From positions 1,116,001 to 1,180,000 of the forward strand of contig CP102145.1 of assembly GCA_024583055.1 (NCBI GenBank): a stretch of 64,000 nt of DNA, given 5' to 3'. Source of the stretch: Streptococcus suis (GTDB lineage: Bacteria > Bacillota > Bacilli > Lactobacillales > Streptococcaceae). This document shows, in pieces, positions 24,051-33,224 of this stretch; the stretch's first letter is position 1, and each line of letters starts with the position of its first letter. The position numbers and the translations under genes are program-made. The notes under the pieces are model-generated. The model did no database searches. It was not told the origin of the DNA and saw only the letters and a list, made by a program, of their open reading frames with translations.

Positions 24051-25919
24051 ATGACTCTTGTAAGCAATCTAAAACAGCATCTTCACATCATAACCACTAG
24101 CCTCTGTCTCTTCTTCATCTTAGTAGGCATTCTCTTGCTCCATTCAGAATTGGGCTTTGCTCCCATTTTCTTTCTCCTAGCCTTTGTTATCGGTGGCTAC
24201 CAGTCTGCCAAGGAAGGACTGACGGAATTGTTTGTGGACAAGCACCTGTCTGTTGACCTCCTCATGATTTTGGCGGCGATCGGCTCTGGCCTCATCGGCT
24301 ACTGGATGGAAGGAGCCTTGCTCATCTTCATCTTCTCCCTGTCTTCTACTTTAGAAGAATTGGCCATGGAAAAAAGCAAGAACGCTATCGCTGCTCTCAT
24401 GAACATGACACCTCCAACTGCTCGTAAAATCGAGGAAAATGGTGACATCACTGTTTTGGATACGGCAGCCATTCGCATCGGCGACCTCCTACAAGTCCGT
24501 AAGGGCGACACGGTTCCACTGGATGCGACTCTCATCAGTCCGCAATCCATCTTTGACGAATCCATGATTACAGGCGAGCCTCTGCCTGCGGAAAAAATGG
24601 CTGGACAGGCTGTTATCGGCGGCACCATCAACCAAGGGCCAACTGTGACCGTTCAAGTTACGGCTGAGAAAGGAGATGCCCTCTTCGATAAAATCGTCCA
24701 GATGGTCGAAAATGCCCAAGAATCCAAATCAAAAACTGCGACTTTCATTGAAAATATGGAAGATACCTATGTCAAGGTTGTCTTGGTGGTGGTACCGCTC
24801 TTTATCCTCTTTGCTCATTTTGCACTGGGCTGGGACTGGTTGACCGCCTTTTACCGTGGCATGATTCTCTTGACTATCGCTTCTCCATGTGCGCTTGTGG
24901 CTTCTTCTTCACCGGCGACACTTTCTGCTATCAGCCGTGCGGCACGTAAAGGCATGATTATCAAGGGCGGTGACATTGCGGACAATATCGCCAATCTAGA
25001 GGCAATCGTCTTTGACAAGACGGGCACCCTAACCATCGGAAAACCTGAGGTTATCGGTGCGACCTATCTTGGCGATGAAAAACTGATCAAGGAAATTGTT
25101 CAGGCAGTTGAAAAACAATCTAGCCATCCCATCGCTCAGGCTCTGATGACCTATACGGCTGACAGCTCTGCTATTGCCCTCCAAAGCCTAGAAGACATGA
25201 CCGGAAAAGGCTTGGTGGCAGGCTATCAGGGCGACAGCTGGAAAATCGGTAAGGCGGGATTTGTGGTGGACAGCCTGGTGAGTCCTCTGTCTACTGACCT
25301 GCTGGCACAAATCGATGAGGCGGAAAGCACTGGGAAAACCCTGGTCTATGTCAGCCAAAATGATGTGCTGGCGGCGATCTTCATGGTGGAAGATAGTTTG
25401 AAACCTGAGAGCAAGCAGCTGATTGCCCAGTTGAAAGAAATGGGCGTGACACCAATTCTCTTGACGGGCGACCAAGAAAAGACCGCTCGTTACGTGGCGA
25501 GTCAGGTCGGCATTGATCGGGTCATTGCCAACTGTCTGCCGACGGATAAGGCTGCTGTTATCCAAGAACTGCAAACCGAGTTTGCGTCAGTCGGCATGGT
25601 CGGAGACGGCATCAACGACGCTCCCGCCCTGGCTCAAGCCAATGTCAGCTATGCTATGGGAAGCGGTACGGACATCGCTATGGAGTCGGCTGACATCGTA
25701 CTCATGGAAGACCTGACGAGAATTCCTTACTCCATTCGTCTCTCTAAGAAAATGCGGGGCATCATCAAGCAAAACATCATCTTTGCTCTATCTGTCATTG
25801 CCCTTCTTATCATCTCCAACCTCTTCCAGTCTATCAACCTCCCACTCGGTGTGGTGGGCCACGAAGGATCAACGATTTTGGTGATTTTGAATGGGTTGAG
25901 ACTCTTGTATTTTAAATAG
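24051..25919 (+). CDS. pmtA: P1B4-type metal-exporting ATPase (PerR-regulated PmtA type)
   Basis: From ATG 24051 (AAGGAT upstream) the protein has 622 residues. It shows the TGEP actuator loop (174-177), membrane motif SPC (278-280), phosphorylation site DKTGT (322-326), HP motif SSHPIAQA, GDGINDAPA and a C-terminal helix with HEGSTILVILN. SPC plus the HEG-S/G-T motif define P1B4 pumps that export ferrous iron, cobalt or related ions. There is no N-terminal metal-binding CxxC domain. Flanking PerR boxes match the known iron-efflux role of PmtA under peroxide stress in streptococci. Confidence 0.93.
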   Translation: MTLVSNLKQHLHIITTSLCLFFILVGILLLHSELGFAPIFFLLAFVIGGYQSAKEGLTELFVDKHLSVDLLMILAAIGSGLIGYWMEGALLIFIFSLSSTLEELAMEKSKNAIAALMNMTPPTARKIEENGDITVLDTAAIRIGDLLQVRKGDTVPLDATLISPQSIFDESMITGEPLPAEKMAGQAVIGGTINQGPTVTVQVTAEKGDALFDKIVQMVENAQESKSKTATFIENMEDTYVKVVLVVVPLFILFAHFALGWDWLTAFYRGMILLTIASPCALVASSSPATLSAISRAARKGMIIKGGDIADNIANLEAIVFDKTGTLTIGKPEVIGATYLGDEKLIKEIVQAVEKQSSHPIAQALMTYTADSSAIALQSLEDMTGKGLVAGYQGDSWKIGKAGFVVDSLVSPLSTDLLAQIDEAESTGKTLVYVSQNDVLAAIFMVEDSLKPESKQLIAQLKEMGVTPILLTGDQEKTARYVASQVGIDRVIANCLPTDKAAVIQELQTEFASVGMVGDGINDAPALAQANVSYAMGSGTDIAMESADIVLMEDLTRIPYSIRLSKKMRGIIKQNIIFALSVIALLIISNLFQSINLPLGVVGHEGSTILVILNGLRLLYFK

Positions 25920-25921
25920 CA

Positions 25922-25954
25922 GAAAGCCGCCGGGGAGTTGGCGGTTTTCTTTTG
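25922..25954 (+). terminator. Terminator of pmtA
   Basis: GAAAGCCGCC and GGCGGTTTTC pair around GGGGAGTT and are followed by TTTTG. Confidence 0.9.
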
Positions 25955-26004
25955 TGATTTTGAATTTAGAAAAACTTGCCAAAAATGACAAGTTTTCCTT
26001 CAAT

Positions 26005-29000
26005 TTACCCAAAAGATTTATCAATCAACTCCTGCATCCTGCCTTCTTTGGCATATGGAACAGTATCCACTTGTAAGAAGTTTTTCCGACTGATGGTGTC
26101 AGGTAGGGTGCCAAAGATGAACTCCAAAGCGATTTTATGGATAATAGCCGTTGGCGCAAAGCCATATACTTGCTCTTCCAAGATATGCTTGAGCCGATCA
26201 TGCCCTTCTGGAAAGGCTGCTTGTAAGCCTTGGCTATTATAGAGGCGTTTGACCAACTCTGTGATATAGAGCCCTGACTTCATATAGAGGTCAATAAAGG
26301 TTTTGGATGGGTCATCGAAGATACCAGGATTTTCCTTTTCCAACTCATCCACCATTTTCTGAACCACCTTCTTCGGTGTGAAGATTTGGTTGGTCTTTTG
26401 AGGTGGAATATAGTCAAAGATGTCTTCTGTCCTATCTTCGAAATAGTTTGCCAGCTCTGCTTTTTTCCGTAAAAATTCTTGGATGGCCTGATCAAAGGTC
26501 GGCTGATCAAAGAGATGGCCGGCAAATTCAGGTCCACCATCACGCAAATAACGGAACTGGTTAAGGTTGATGCCTGTTACCTCAATGAAGACCTCATCTG
26601 GTACGTAGCTATCGAAGTTTGCTAGGGTCAGATGTTCATCGCCATAGGCCATGATGAAGCTTGGAATGGTCCGTGCAAAGCCACGTAAGTGACCGCGAAT
26701 CTCATCCTCAGCCTGAGCCTTGGTTCGTTCTCGCTGCTTGACTTCCTGCTGTTTGACCAAATCATGCGGCAAATCCTGCACTTTTTCTGCCAGGCGTTGC
26801 CGTAGCTCTGCCTGATGGGCTTGGTGCGCTTCTATTTTCTTGACTTGATAGGCCTGCTCCAGTTCCTCTTTTTGCTGACTATCCACCGTTTCCTTCAAAG
26901 CTTCTTGGTATTCATTTTCGAGATGAGCCTGCTGAATATCAAATTCTTTTTCGCTACGCTGGATGAGGCTTTCAATCTCCGTATGAATCTGCTTCTCAAT
27001 TTGTTTACTTTCCCGGTTGGTCAAGTCATAGCCAGCAGTTAGGTCTGCCACCAAGGTAGAGGATATTTCTTTCTGAACAGTTTTGACAAATGCCTTATCA
27101 ACTCTTTCTACCTGGTCAACCAACTCTTCCACCGTATCCAACAAGTCATAAACTTTTGTCCCAAAAAGGACATCTTGACGGTTGATGACCAAGTCTTCTG
27201 CCACCTGAACCTGCCCTTCTTCATCCACCTCAATATCTGGAAATTCAAGTGTATCCGGCGCATGACTGATTTTTCCTTGTTGCTCAACAGGGAGTTCATC
27301 CAAGATATCCAAGACTAGCTGACTAGCACTGAAAATGCCTGCGATATTGTCAAATAGGAAGTTGGACATAAAGCCACGCTTGATGACTTCTGCTGCTCGT
27401 ATCTGGCTTGGAATGGTCATGACTGCCTGGGCGTCAATTTCCACCATCTTGCCTTCCCTATCTTCTGCGATAACTGGGAAGAAGTTGAGCAGGTTGCGGA
27501 TATTTTCCTCTCTGGTTTGACTGGTTCCTGCACCGCCAGCAGTCGCTAGACTGAGGTTGTTGGCAAAGTCACTAAAGAGTGACAGGGTTCGCTCAGGAGC
27601 AAAATCAAAGACATAGGCCCGCTCTTTGCGGTAAACCTTGTCTCCTTCCACCCAACTGTAAGGGTTTTGGGCACGAAAGGCAGCCTGCATATAGAGGGCT
27701 GGAGATTGAAGATTGCTCAGCATCAAGACTGCCGTCCACTCTGGAATGGTCACACCAGTCGTCAACTGACCGACAGACAGGGTGATGGTATAGTCATGTT
27801 CAGCAATGGCCTTCCTAACCATATCGAGTGACTTGCCATTTGCTTCTGTATCCTCAGCTTCTCGCTGACTGGCAGAACCTGCAGCCAGCACAATCTTATA
27901 CCGGTCAAAGGTTGGATGGTCTTCCAACAAGCCTTTCAAGGCCTTGGCAGAGGCCACTCGGTCTAATAGCCAAAAGCTGTGCTTGATTTCCCGACGGAGC
28001 TCCCTAGTTGAAAATGGGTATTTTTCATTAGAGGTCAGGGTGTTCAGCCATTCTTTGACTTCTCTCTCATGGATAAAGGCGCCAGATTCATTGGTCGCAA
28101 AAAATTCATTCAAGTCAAAGGCAAAATCAACCGTTTCACTGCCAAAATCTGCCCCATCTCGAACCCTGTCCGTGATCATCTTGGACATCTGGTAGGTGAA
28201 CATGTTGAGCTGAGGAAGGTTTTCATAGGGATTTTCTTGCTCGGAGCTGGAGAGCCAATCTTGCTTGGCAGCTTGCTCATCCGCATAGGACCAGTTATAA
28301 ATCTGCTTTTCCGAAAACTTGCCCTTGGCTAGAGCCTTGAAGGGAGTCCCTGACAAGTGGAGGGTAAAGTTGCGCTGGATTTGGTGAAAGGCAACATCTG
28401 TTTTTTCCGTATCCACTCCTTCATGGGCCTCATCAATGACCAAGAGATCCCACTGGGTCTTGGCTACCCACTGTAATTTATCATAAGCGCCGCCGAAGTA
28501 TTTAGACCCTTTCAGATCTTGAAGGCTTAAAAAGGCGATTTCCTTAGCGTCTTCCTCGGTAAAGAGGAGTTTATGGAAATCTTCTCGTGATAGGGCTGGT
28601 CTGCCCTTGAGGGAATCCGACTCCGAAACAAACTTATAGGAGGTCGTGCCAGCGATAAATTTATGAAAATCATCAAACCAAGAATTGGCGATGGCTGGGC
28701 GGTTGGTCACAATCAAGACTCGGTCACAGTTAAGTCGTTTGATCAAGTCATAGGTGGCCAGGGTCTTGCCAAAGCGTGGCTTGGCGTTCCAGAGAAACTC
28801 TTTCTTGCGTGCGTCCTGATTGGTCCGGATATAGGTCAAGGTTTGCTGGACAGCTTCTTCCTGCTCCTGTCTGAGCTGGTAGTCCACCTGCTCCCCGGGT
28901 TGATAGCCTGCATAGTCGTGACGGACAAACTGGTCAAACAAGTGGTTGGCTTTCTCTGGATGACCATTGAAGTAAAACCACTCGGTCTTGGGACGGCGTT

Positions 29001-29265
29001 CGATGGCATGGAAGTTCAAAAACTGGTGGAAGTCATGATCTTTGAAGGGCTTGCCCTTGTCAGGCTCTTCGATATACCTAGCCTCTTGCTGCCACAAAAT
29101 AGACGGCTCAATCCCCGCCGTGTGGGTCTGCTCCTTAATCCTCTGCTCCACCTGACGCTCGGTATAACCAATCTTGATCCAGCCGTCATTGGTCGTCACA
29201 TGGGGTGTGGTATAGGCGTAGATTTTTGGAGAAATCTCTTCTGAAGTTTTAATCAAAACGGACAT
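26005..29265 (-). CDS. Restriction-type helicase with N-terminal GIY-YIG-like nuclease and C-terminal methylase-like fold
   Basis: The 1086-residue protein has a GIY-YIG/T5orf172-like domain at about 12-110 (KIYAYTT then GWIKIGYTER), an SF2 helicase core with motif I AKPRFGKT (161-168), DEAH (278-281), motif III SGTPF (305-309) and motif VI-like QAAFRAQNP (about 530), a long charged coiled coil (about 735-875), and a C-terminal region with IFTPKKVVQKMVDEL and FIDLYMKSGLY, a degenerate methylase FTP/motif-I pair. It is 50 bases downstream of the methyltransferase gene in the same orientation and is probably its restriction partner. The ribosome site (AGG) is weak. Confidence 0.85.
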   Translation of the reverse strand: MSVLIKTSEEISPKIYAYTTPHVTTNDGWIKIGYTERQVEQRIKEQTHTAGIEPSILWQQEARYIEEPDKGKPFKDHDFHQFLNFHAIERRPKTEWFYFNGHPEKANHLFDQFVRHDYAGYQPGEQVDYQLRQEQEEAVQQTLTYIRTNQDARKKEFLWNAKPRFGKTLATYDLIKRLNCDRVLIVTNRPAIANSWFDDFHKFIAGTTSYKFVSESDSLKGRPALSREDFHKLLFTEEDAKEIAFLSLQDLKGSKYFGGAYDKLQWVAKTQWDLLVIDEAHEGVDTEKTDVAFHQIQRNFTLHLSGTPFKALAKGKFSEKQIYNWSYADEQAAKQDWLSSSEQENPYENLPQLNMFTYQMSKMITDRVRDGADFGSETVDFAFDLNEFFATNESGAFIHEREVKEWLNTLTSNEKYPFSTRELRREIKHSFWLLDRVASAKALKGLLEDHPTFDRYKIVLAAGSASQREAEDTEANGKSLDMVRKAIAEHDYTITLSVGQLTTGVTIPEWTAVLMLSNLQSPALYMQAAFRAQNPYSWVEGDKVYRKERAYVFDFAPERTLSLFSDFANNLSLATAGGAGTSQTREENIRNLLNFFPVIAEDREGKMVEIDAQAVMTIPSQIRAAEVIKRGFMSNFLFDNIAGIFSASQLVLDILDELPVEQQGKISHAPDTLEFPDIEVDEEGQVQVAEDLVINRQDVLFGTKVYDLLDTVEELVDQVERVDKAFVKTVQKEISSTLVADLTAGYDLTNRESKQIEKQIHTEIESLIQRSEKEFDIQQAHLENEYQEALKETVDSQQKEELEQAYQVKKIEAHQAHQAELRQRLAEKVQDLPHDLVKQQEVKQRERTKAQAEDEIRGHLRGFARTIPSFIMAYGDEHLTLANFDSYVPDEVFIEVTGINLNQFRYLRDGGPEFAGHLFDQPTFDQAIQEFLRKKAELANYFEDRTEDIFDYIPPQKTNQIFTPKKVVQKMVDELEKENPGIFDDPSKTFIDLYMKSGLYITELVKRLYNSQGLQAAFPEGHDRLKHILEEQVYGFAPTAIIHKIALEFIFGTLPDTISRKNFLQVDTVPYAKEGRMQELIDKSFG

Positions 29266-29315
29266 AGATTACCTACTTCTCTTTTTCTAGCTTTTCATAT
29301 CCTAATGAACAAGGA

Positions 29316-31217
29316 CTAATCCATGGCTTTTACTTTGGATTCAATAAAGTCAATCTCTTCCTGAGAAAGGCCATATTTTTTATACAACTGGGCGTCAATC
29401 TCCGCCACCGACTGGGACCAGTCGATGTCCGAGCTTGACGTAAAATCTTGGAGAGGGACTTTTGCCCAAATTGGAGCAGGGTTATGTTGCGTCTGTTTTA
29501 ACACACCTAACAATGCCCGTGAAAATTTCGTCTTAATATATTTTAAACATGCCTCTGCTTCTAATTTCGTATTAAAATCTCCAATAGAAATAAACGTCTG
29601 AGTATGCCCGATTAGGGGTTCCCCGATTAGGGGTTCCCCGATTAGGGGTGTAGAGAGCACTTCGCCAATTGCTCCGCTACCATTTGATTCAGGAACAAAT
29701 ATTTTATAGTTTTCTATATTTTTAGGACCTTTGATAAAATCTCTCCTAATAAATTTATATGCTCTTTGTTTCTTGTAGAGACCCAAAATTTGCATATATT
29801 CATTATTATCATTCGGTTTGTTATCAAAAAAGATTACATTATCTAGTTTATCAAGAACATTTGAACGCAAATCAAAAGTCTTACTAGCAAGTTCTATTAC
29901 CTCTGGATGAGTTTCTCTGAGCTTTTCAGTGAACTTATGACTGAGCGGGTTAGTAATCAATGACGAAATATTACCACGACTGACACTATCTACTTTTTTT
30001 ACAATACTCCTCAATTCATCAAACGGAATAAATAGTTCGATTGCACCAAAATTTTTATGAACATCTCTATATCCAATTGCAACTCCACCTTTAATATCTG
30101 TACCAGGAAAAACTTTACTAGAATCTTGTGAATAAAATAAAATTTTAAAATGTTCATCATTAAGCATTTTCTCATGCCAGATTTTAGGCAGTCTACCCGG
30201 AGAAAATAAATATCTTCCCGGTGTAATTAGTGCTACTTTATTCGCAATTTTATAGGATTCTTCCATAAATAAATGATATATTGCAGGAGCATAAGTATCA
30301 TTTTCACCAAGTGTATTATCCTGATACGGTGGGTTTCCAATGACAACATCAAATTTCATAGGGCTTTCTCCTTGTGATAGACGCTCAAAATCTATCAACT
30401 CATTTGTTTTCCAATCTTTGATTTGTGCCTTTTGTGGCTGGCTGGTCTGCTCTGCTATTTCCTCAAAAAGGCTGAGTTGAACGGCTTCCTTTGCTTGCTG
30501 GGAGTAGGGGCTGGTGTAGGTCAAGCCGTCCATCTGCAGGACATTGTAGGAAATAATCTGGGCAATGGTCTGTTTCTGGCTGGGGCTGGGTTCCTTGTCA
30601 AACTTGGCTTGATAGTAGTCAATGAAGCTGGCTAGGAGGTTTTCACGCGCCAAGAGCAGGGAATCTCCCTGATACTCGTAGCCGTAGGCGTTCTGGTAGG
30701 CAGTCACTGCCCCCTGGAACCAGGCTTCTTCCTCGTGGACTTGCTGAGATAAGCGGTGGAGCTTGCGGTCCAAAAAACCGACCCGTTCCTCAAGGTCAAG
30801 GGCTTGTCCAGTCACGGTATCGTAGCGGGATACCATGTAGGGTGCTTCCCCGCAGGTGATTTCCAACCATTTGAGGTTGAGGTAGGCCTCTAGGTCTAGA
30901 TCTTGGAAGTCTTGGTCCACGGCCTCAATCTGCTTTTTGACCAACCAGGTCGGGGTAAACACCTCTGCTCGGACCTTTGTGCGATCTTTTTGCTCATACT
31001 TAGACTTTTCTGAGCGTGGCTGGATGAGGTTGGCATAGGGACCTGTCACTTTACTTGGAGTGATTCGATCATACAGGCCAAACCCTTTTCCCAATAACTC
31101 ATAGGAACGGGTCGCCCACACAATGGACTTGTTGGTCGTTCGATCTTTCAAGAGGGTCCGAAGAAGACCAGAGGACTCTCTTGCTAATGATTCTTCGCTA
31201 ATATCTATGGTCGTCAT
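29316..31217 (-). CDS. Eco57I-type adenine-specific DNA methyltransferase
   Basis: The 633-residue protein has an FTP motif (VRAEVFTPTWLVKK, about 82-95), a motif I equivalent LEITCGEAPYM (118-128), catalytic NPPY (295-298) in FDVVIGNPPYQD, and a C-terminal half (about 400-600) that should hold the target-recognition domain. That half contains a 15-bp tandem repeat encoding Pro-Leu-Ile-Gly-Glu units (about 523-537). AAGGTG precedes the ATG. The C-terminal half is more AT-rich than the N-terminal half, suggesting domain exchange. It pairs with the helicase-nuclease downstream. Confidence 0.9.
   Translation of the reverse strand: MTTIDISEESLARESSGLLRTLLKDRTTNKSIVWATRSYELLGKGFGLYDRITPSKVTGPYANLIQPRSEKSKYEQKDRTKVRAEVFTPTWLVKKQIEAVDQDFQDLDLEAYLNLKWLEITCGEAPYMVSRYDTVTGQALDLEERVGFLDRKLHRLSQQVHEEEAWFQGAVTAYQNAYGYEYQGDSLLLARENLLASFIDYYQAKFDKEPSPSQKQTIAQIISYNVLQMDGLTYTSPYSQQAKEAVQLSLFEEIAEQTSQPQKAQIKDWKTNELIDFERLSQGESPMKFDVVIGNPPYQDNTLGENDTYAPAIYHLFMEESYKIANKVALITPGRYLFSPGRLPKIWHEKMLNDEHFKILFYSQDSSKVFPGTDIKGGVAIGYRDVHKNFGAIELFIPFDELRSIVKKVDSVSRGNISSLITNPLSHKFTEKLRETHPEVIELASKTFDLRSNVLDKLDNVIFFDNKPNDNNEYMQILGLYKKQRAYKFIRRDFIKGPKNIENYKIFVPESNGSGAIGEVLSTPLIGEPLIGEPLIGHTQTFISIGDFNTKLEAEACLKYIKTKFSRALLGVLKQTQHNPAPIWAKVPLQDFTSSSDIDWSQSVAEIDAQLYKKYGLSQEEIDFIESKVKAMD
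29607..29650 (-). repeat. In-frame 15-bp tandem repeat in the methyltransferase gene
   Basis: CCCGATTAGGGGTTC is repeated at 29607, 29622 and 29637 (the last one differs at the end). Each unit adds five residues (PLIGE) without a frame change. Confidence 0.9.
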
Positions 31218-31341
31218 AAGGCACCTTTTCTCATTATTTACTTTCTATTATACCATTTCTTTACAAGTAATAAAATCGTTTTCAGAGGAGTGTCAAAAAT
31301 AAAAAAAAGCATTGGGTGTTTTTATTTTTTCAAAAAAACGC

Positions 31342-31403
31342 TTGCATTTCAGAAATTATTGTTTTATAATAATTTTACGGATAATATTATCATAAAACAA
31401 TAA
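31342..31403 (+). promoter_or_regulatory. Promoter and long operator-like dyad of the DUF2975/HTH pair
   Basis: TTGCAT (31342-31347), 17 bases, TATAAT (31365-31370). The -10 lies in a near-perfect 48-bp dyad whose outer arms TTATTGTTTTAT (31356-31367) and ATAAAACAATAA (31392-31403) match exactly. A regulator, perhaps the co-encoded HTH protein, probably binds here. Confidence 0.75.
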
Positions 31404-31419
31404 TAATCGGAGGTTTGCT

Positions 31420-31944
31420 ATGAAAACCAATCTACTCAAAACAGCTGGCATTGTGGCTGCTTGTGTTCGCTATTTCTTCTATTTCACCATTGCTCTTTAT
31501 ACCATCTTTACCTTGGCTGGTCTTGGAGGCGACTCCTTTGCGATAGACTCTTGGGAATACACCTTTAACAAACCCATTGACCAGATCAGTGTCTGGCTCA
31601 TTCTTCTAACGACTGGATTGATTTTAATCGTCTTGGTCGCACTCAGTCACATTGCCTACCTAATTCAAAAACTTTGCAAGCTACTTCTGGAAGAAGATTA
31701 TTTCGCTTCAGCTAGCCTAGTACTCTATCAGAAACTCTTCATCAGTTTGCTCGTCTTGACTGCTGGGCAATTTTGCCTAACCATTTTGTTTTTCCTGACA
31801 CATGTTACTGGTCCAAACAACTTCCTCAATCTTCGCTGGTCAGACTTTATCCTCAATGCCCTCTTCCTCTTCGCAACTTATTTTGTCTGGAGATTGGTTC
31901 AAAAAGGGCAACAACTTGAAACCGAGAACAGCGAGTTTATCTGA
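31420..31944 (+). CDS. DUF2975 membrane protein
   Basis: The 174-residue protein has four hydrophobic helices (about 13-35, 56-80, 105-128, 138-158) in the DUF2975 arrangement. CGGAGG lies seven bases before the ATG. It is followed one base later by a small Cro/YozG-type HTH gene, the usual partner of this family. Its function is unknown; such pairs often respond to envelope or growth state (inference). Confidence 0.85.
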   Translation: MKTNLLKTAGIVAACVRYFFYFTIALYTIFTLAGLGGDSFAIDSWEYTFNKPIDQISVWLILLTTGLILIVLVALSHIAYLIQKLCKLLLEEDYFASASLVLYQKLFISLLVLTAGQFCLTILFFLTHVTGPNNFLNLRWSDFILNALFLFATYFVWRLVQKGQQLETENSEFI

Positions 31945-31945
31945 T

Positions 31946-32155
31946 ATGGAAATGATCCGCGTAAACTTAGACAAGGTCCTCAAGGACCGAAAAATCACTT
32001 CCAAAGACTTAGCCGAACAAGTCGGTATCACCGAGGCCAATCTGTCCATTCTCAAGACAGGCAAGGCAAAAGGCATTCGCTTTAACACCCTTATGAGCAT
32101 CTGTCGTATTCTGGACTGCCAACCCGGAGATTTATTAGAATACCATAAAGAATAA
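31946..32155 (+). CDS. Small Cro/C1-type HTH regulator (YozG family)
   Basis: The 69-residue protein is almost wholly one helix-turn-helix domain: LDKVLKDRKITSKDLAEQVGITEANLSILKTGKAKGIRF, then LMSICRILDCQPGDLLEY, the YozG pattern. The start is ATG 31946, or ATG 31952 two codons later. It follows the DUF2975 stop by one base and is translationally coupled. The operator-like dyad at 31356-31403 is its likely target. Confidence 0.9.
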   Translation: MEMIRVNLDKVLKDRKITSKDLAEQVGITEANLSILKTGKAKGIRFNTLMSICRILDCQPGDLLEYHKE

Positions 32156-32182
32156 AGCAGAGATAGCACAATCTCTGCTTTT
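32154..32182 (+). terminator. Terminator between the HTH gene and the convergent oxidoreductase
   Basis: AAGCAGAGAT and ATCTCTGCTT pair around AGCACA and are followed by TTC; the A-rich left flank allows some use from the other strand. Confidence 0.85.
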
Positions 32183-32185
32183 CTA

Positions 32186-32764
32186 TCATTTAATCAACAA
32201 ATAGCCACCTAAAGGGCTGACTTTTTGGTCCTTGGTCAATCTCATTTGCAAGAAACCAAGTGCTTCTAATTCCCGCGCGCGTTTGAGATCACCGACATCC
32301 ACTGTGTCCAATCCTGTTGCTGCAATAATCGCTGCCAAAACTTCCTTAGCATCTATATCATCAGAAGCCATGTGCACCACTGGAGTGTGACTTTGACCGA
32401 CATTTTTCGTCTGCAACATCATGGCTGATGAGGTGTTGAAAGCCTTGATGACCTTGGTTTCAGGCAATTTTTCAGCAATCATCTCGGCAGATGAGCTTCC
32501 TGCTGGTACCACCAATTCATCCCAGGTATCAAAGTTGATAGGATTGGAAATGTCCACCAAAATCTTCCCTGCAAAAGCTTCTTTATTTTCCTCTACCACG
32601 CCTGCAATGGCATCATAACGCAAGACCAAGATAACCACATCACCCAGAGCACGACCTTGCAAACCTTCACGGTCCACATAGTCAATTTGATGACCGTCTG
32701 ACTCCAGCAAATCACCGATGGTTTGTCCCATTTCCCCTTTACCAAAAACTGTAATAATAACCAT
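32186..32764 (-). CDS. NADPH-dependent F420-reductase-like (NAD(P)-binding) protein
   Basis: From ATG 32764 (GGTGGAG six bases upstream; the GTG four codons earlier lies in that site) the protein has 192 residues. It has a Rossmann start VIITVFGKGEMGQTIGDLL, VDISNPINF and KVIKAFNTSSAMML, typical of the F420-dependent NADP reductase-like/YadH group. Streptococci have no F420, so it is probably an NADPH-dependent reductase of unknown substrate. Confidence 0.85.
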   Translation of the reverse strand: MVIITVFGKGEMGQTIGDLLESDGHQIDYVDREGLQGRALGDVVILVLRYDAIAGVVEENKEAFAGKILVDISNPINFDTWDELVVPAGSSSAEMIAEKLPETKVIKAFNTSSAMMLQTKNVGQSHTPVVHMASDDIDAKEVLAAIIAATGLDTVDVGDLKRARELEALGFLQMRLTKDQKVSPLGGYLLIK

Positions 32765-32883
32765 GATATACTCCACCTTTCTTAAAAAATCTTGGTAATA
32801 TATCTCTAACTATTGCTATATTTTATAACATTCCTCTTTTCAGCAGATTGCAAGTAAAAATTCACAAACTATGATGAGGATGA

Positions 32884-33161
32884 ACCTGGGCAAAAAGCCT
32901 CGAATCACTTTCTTTAGTTCGAGTCAACATCTCAGCGCAGTGGTTGATTGGCTTTCACAGTTTGGGGAACTGTGAAAGGTTGGAAATAAGGATTGCGTAG
33001 CAAACCTCATTTCGTTCACGTTTTTCGCTCCGAACCAGTCCTAACAAATGATGCGAACTCCGTTCAATCTATTTCCAACCTTTAACTGTCCCCCAGACAG
33101 TTGAAGCTGTGCGGGGGGCAGACGAACTTTTCTTAGCTTTGTCGAGTGCTTGCCCACTCCC
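32884..33161. repeat. Dispersed ~280-bp intergenic repeat, copy A
   Basis: This non-coding stretch is near-identical, in inverted orientation, to 62170-62450. It contains GGTTGATTGGCTTTCACAG and GTTCACGTTTTTCGCTCCG and ends GCTTGCCCACTCCC. The left end is CTGGGCAAAAAGCC, so the ends are roughly inverted repeats. No ORF is shared by the copies. It fills most of the 460-base gap 32765-33224. Confidence 0.8.
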
Positions 33162-33224
33162 TCTGCTCTGCCATTTTCCAAGAAAAAATGACCCGATACT
33201 CCTATCGAATCATCTTTTTAACCA

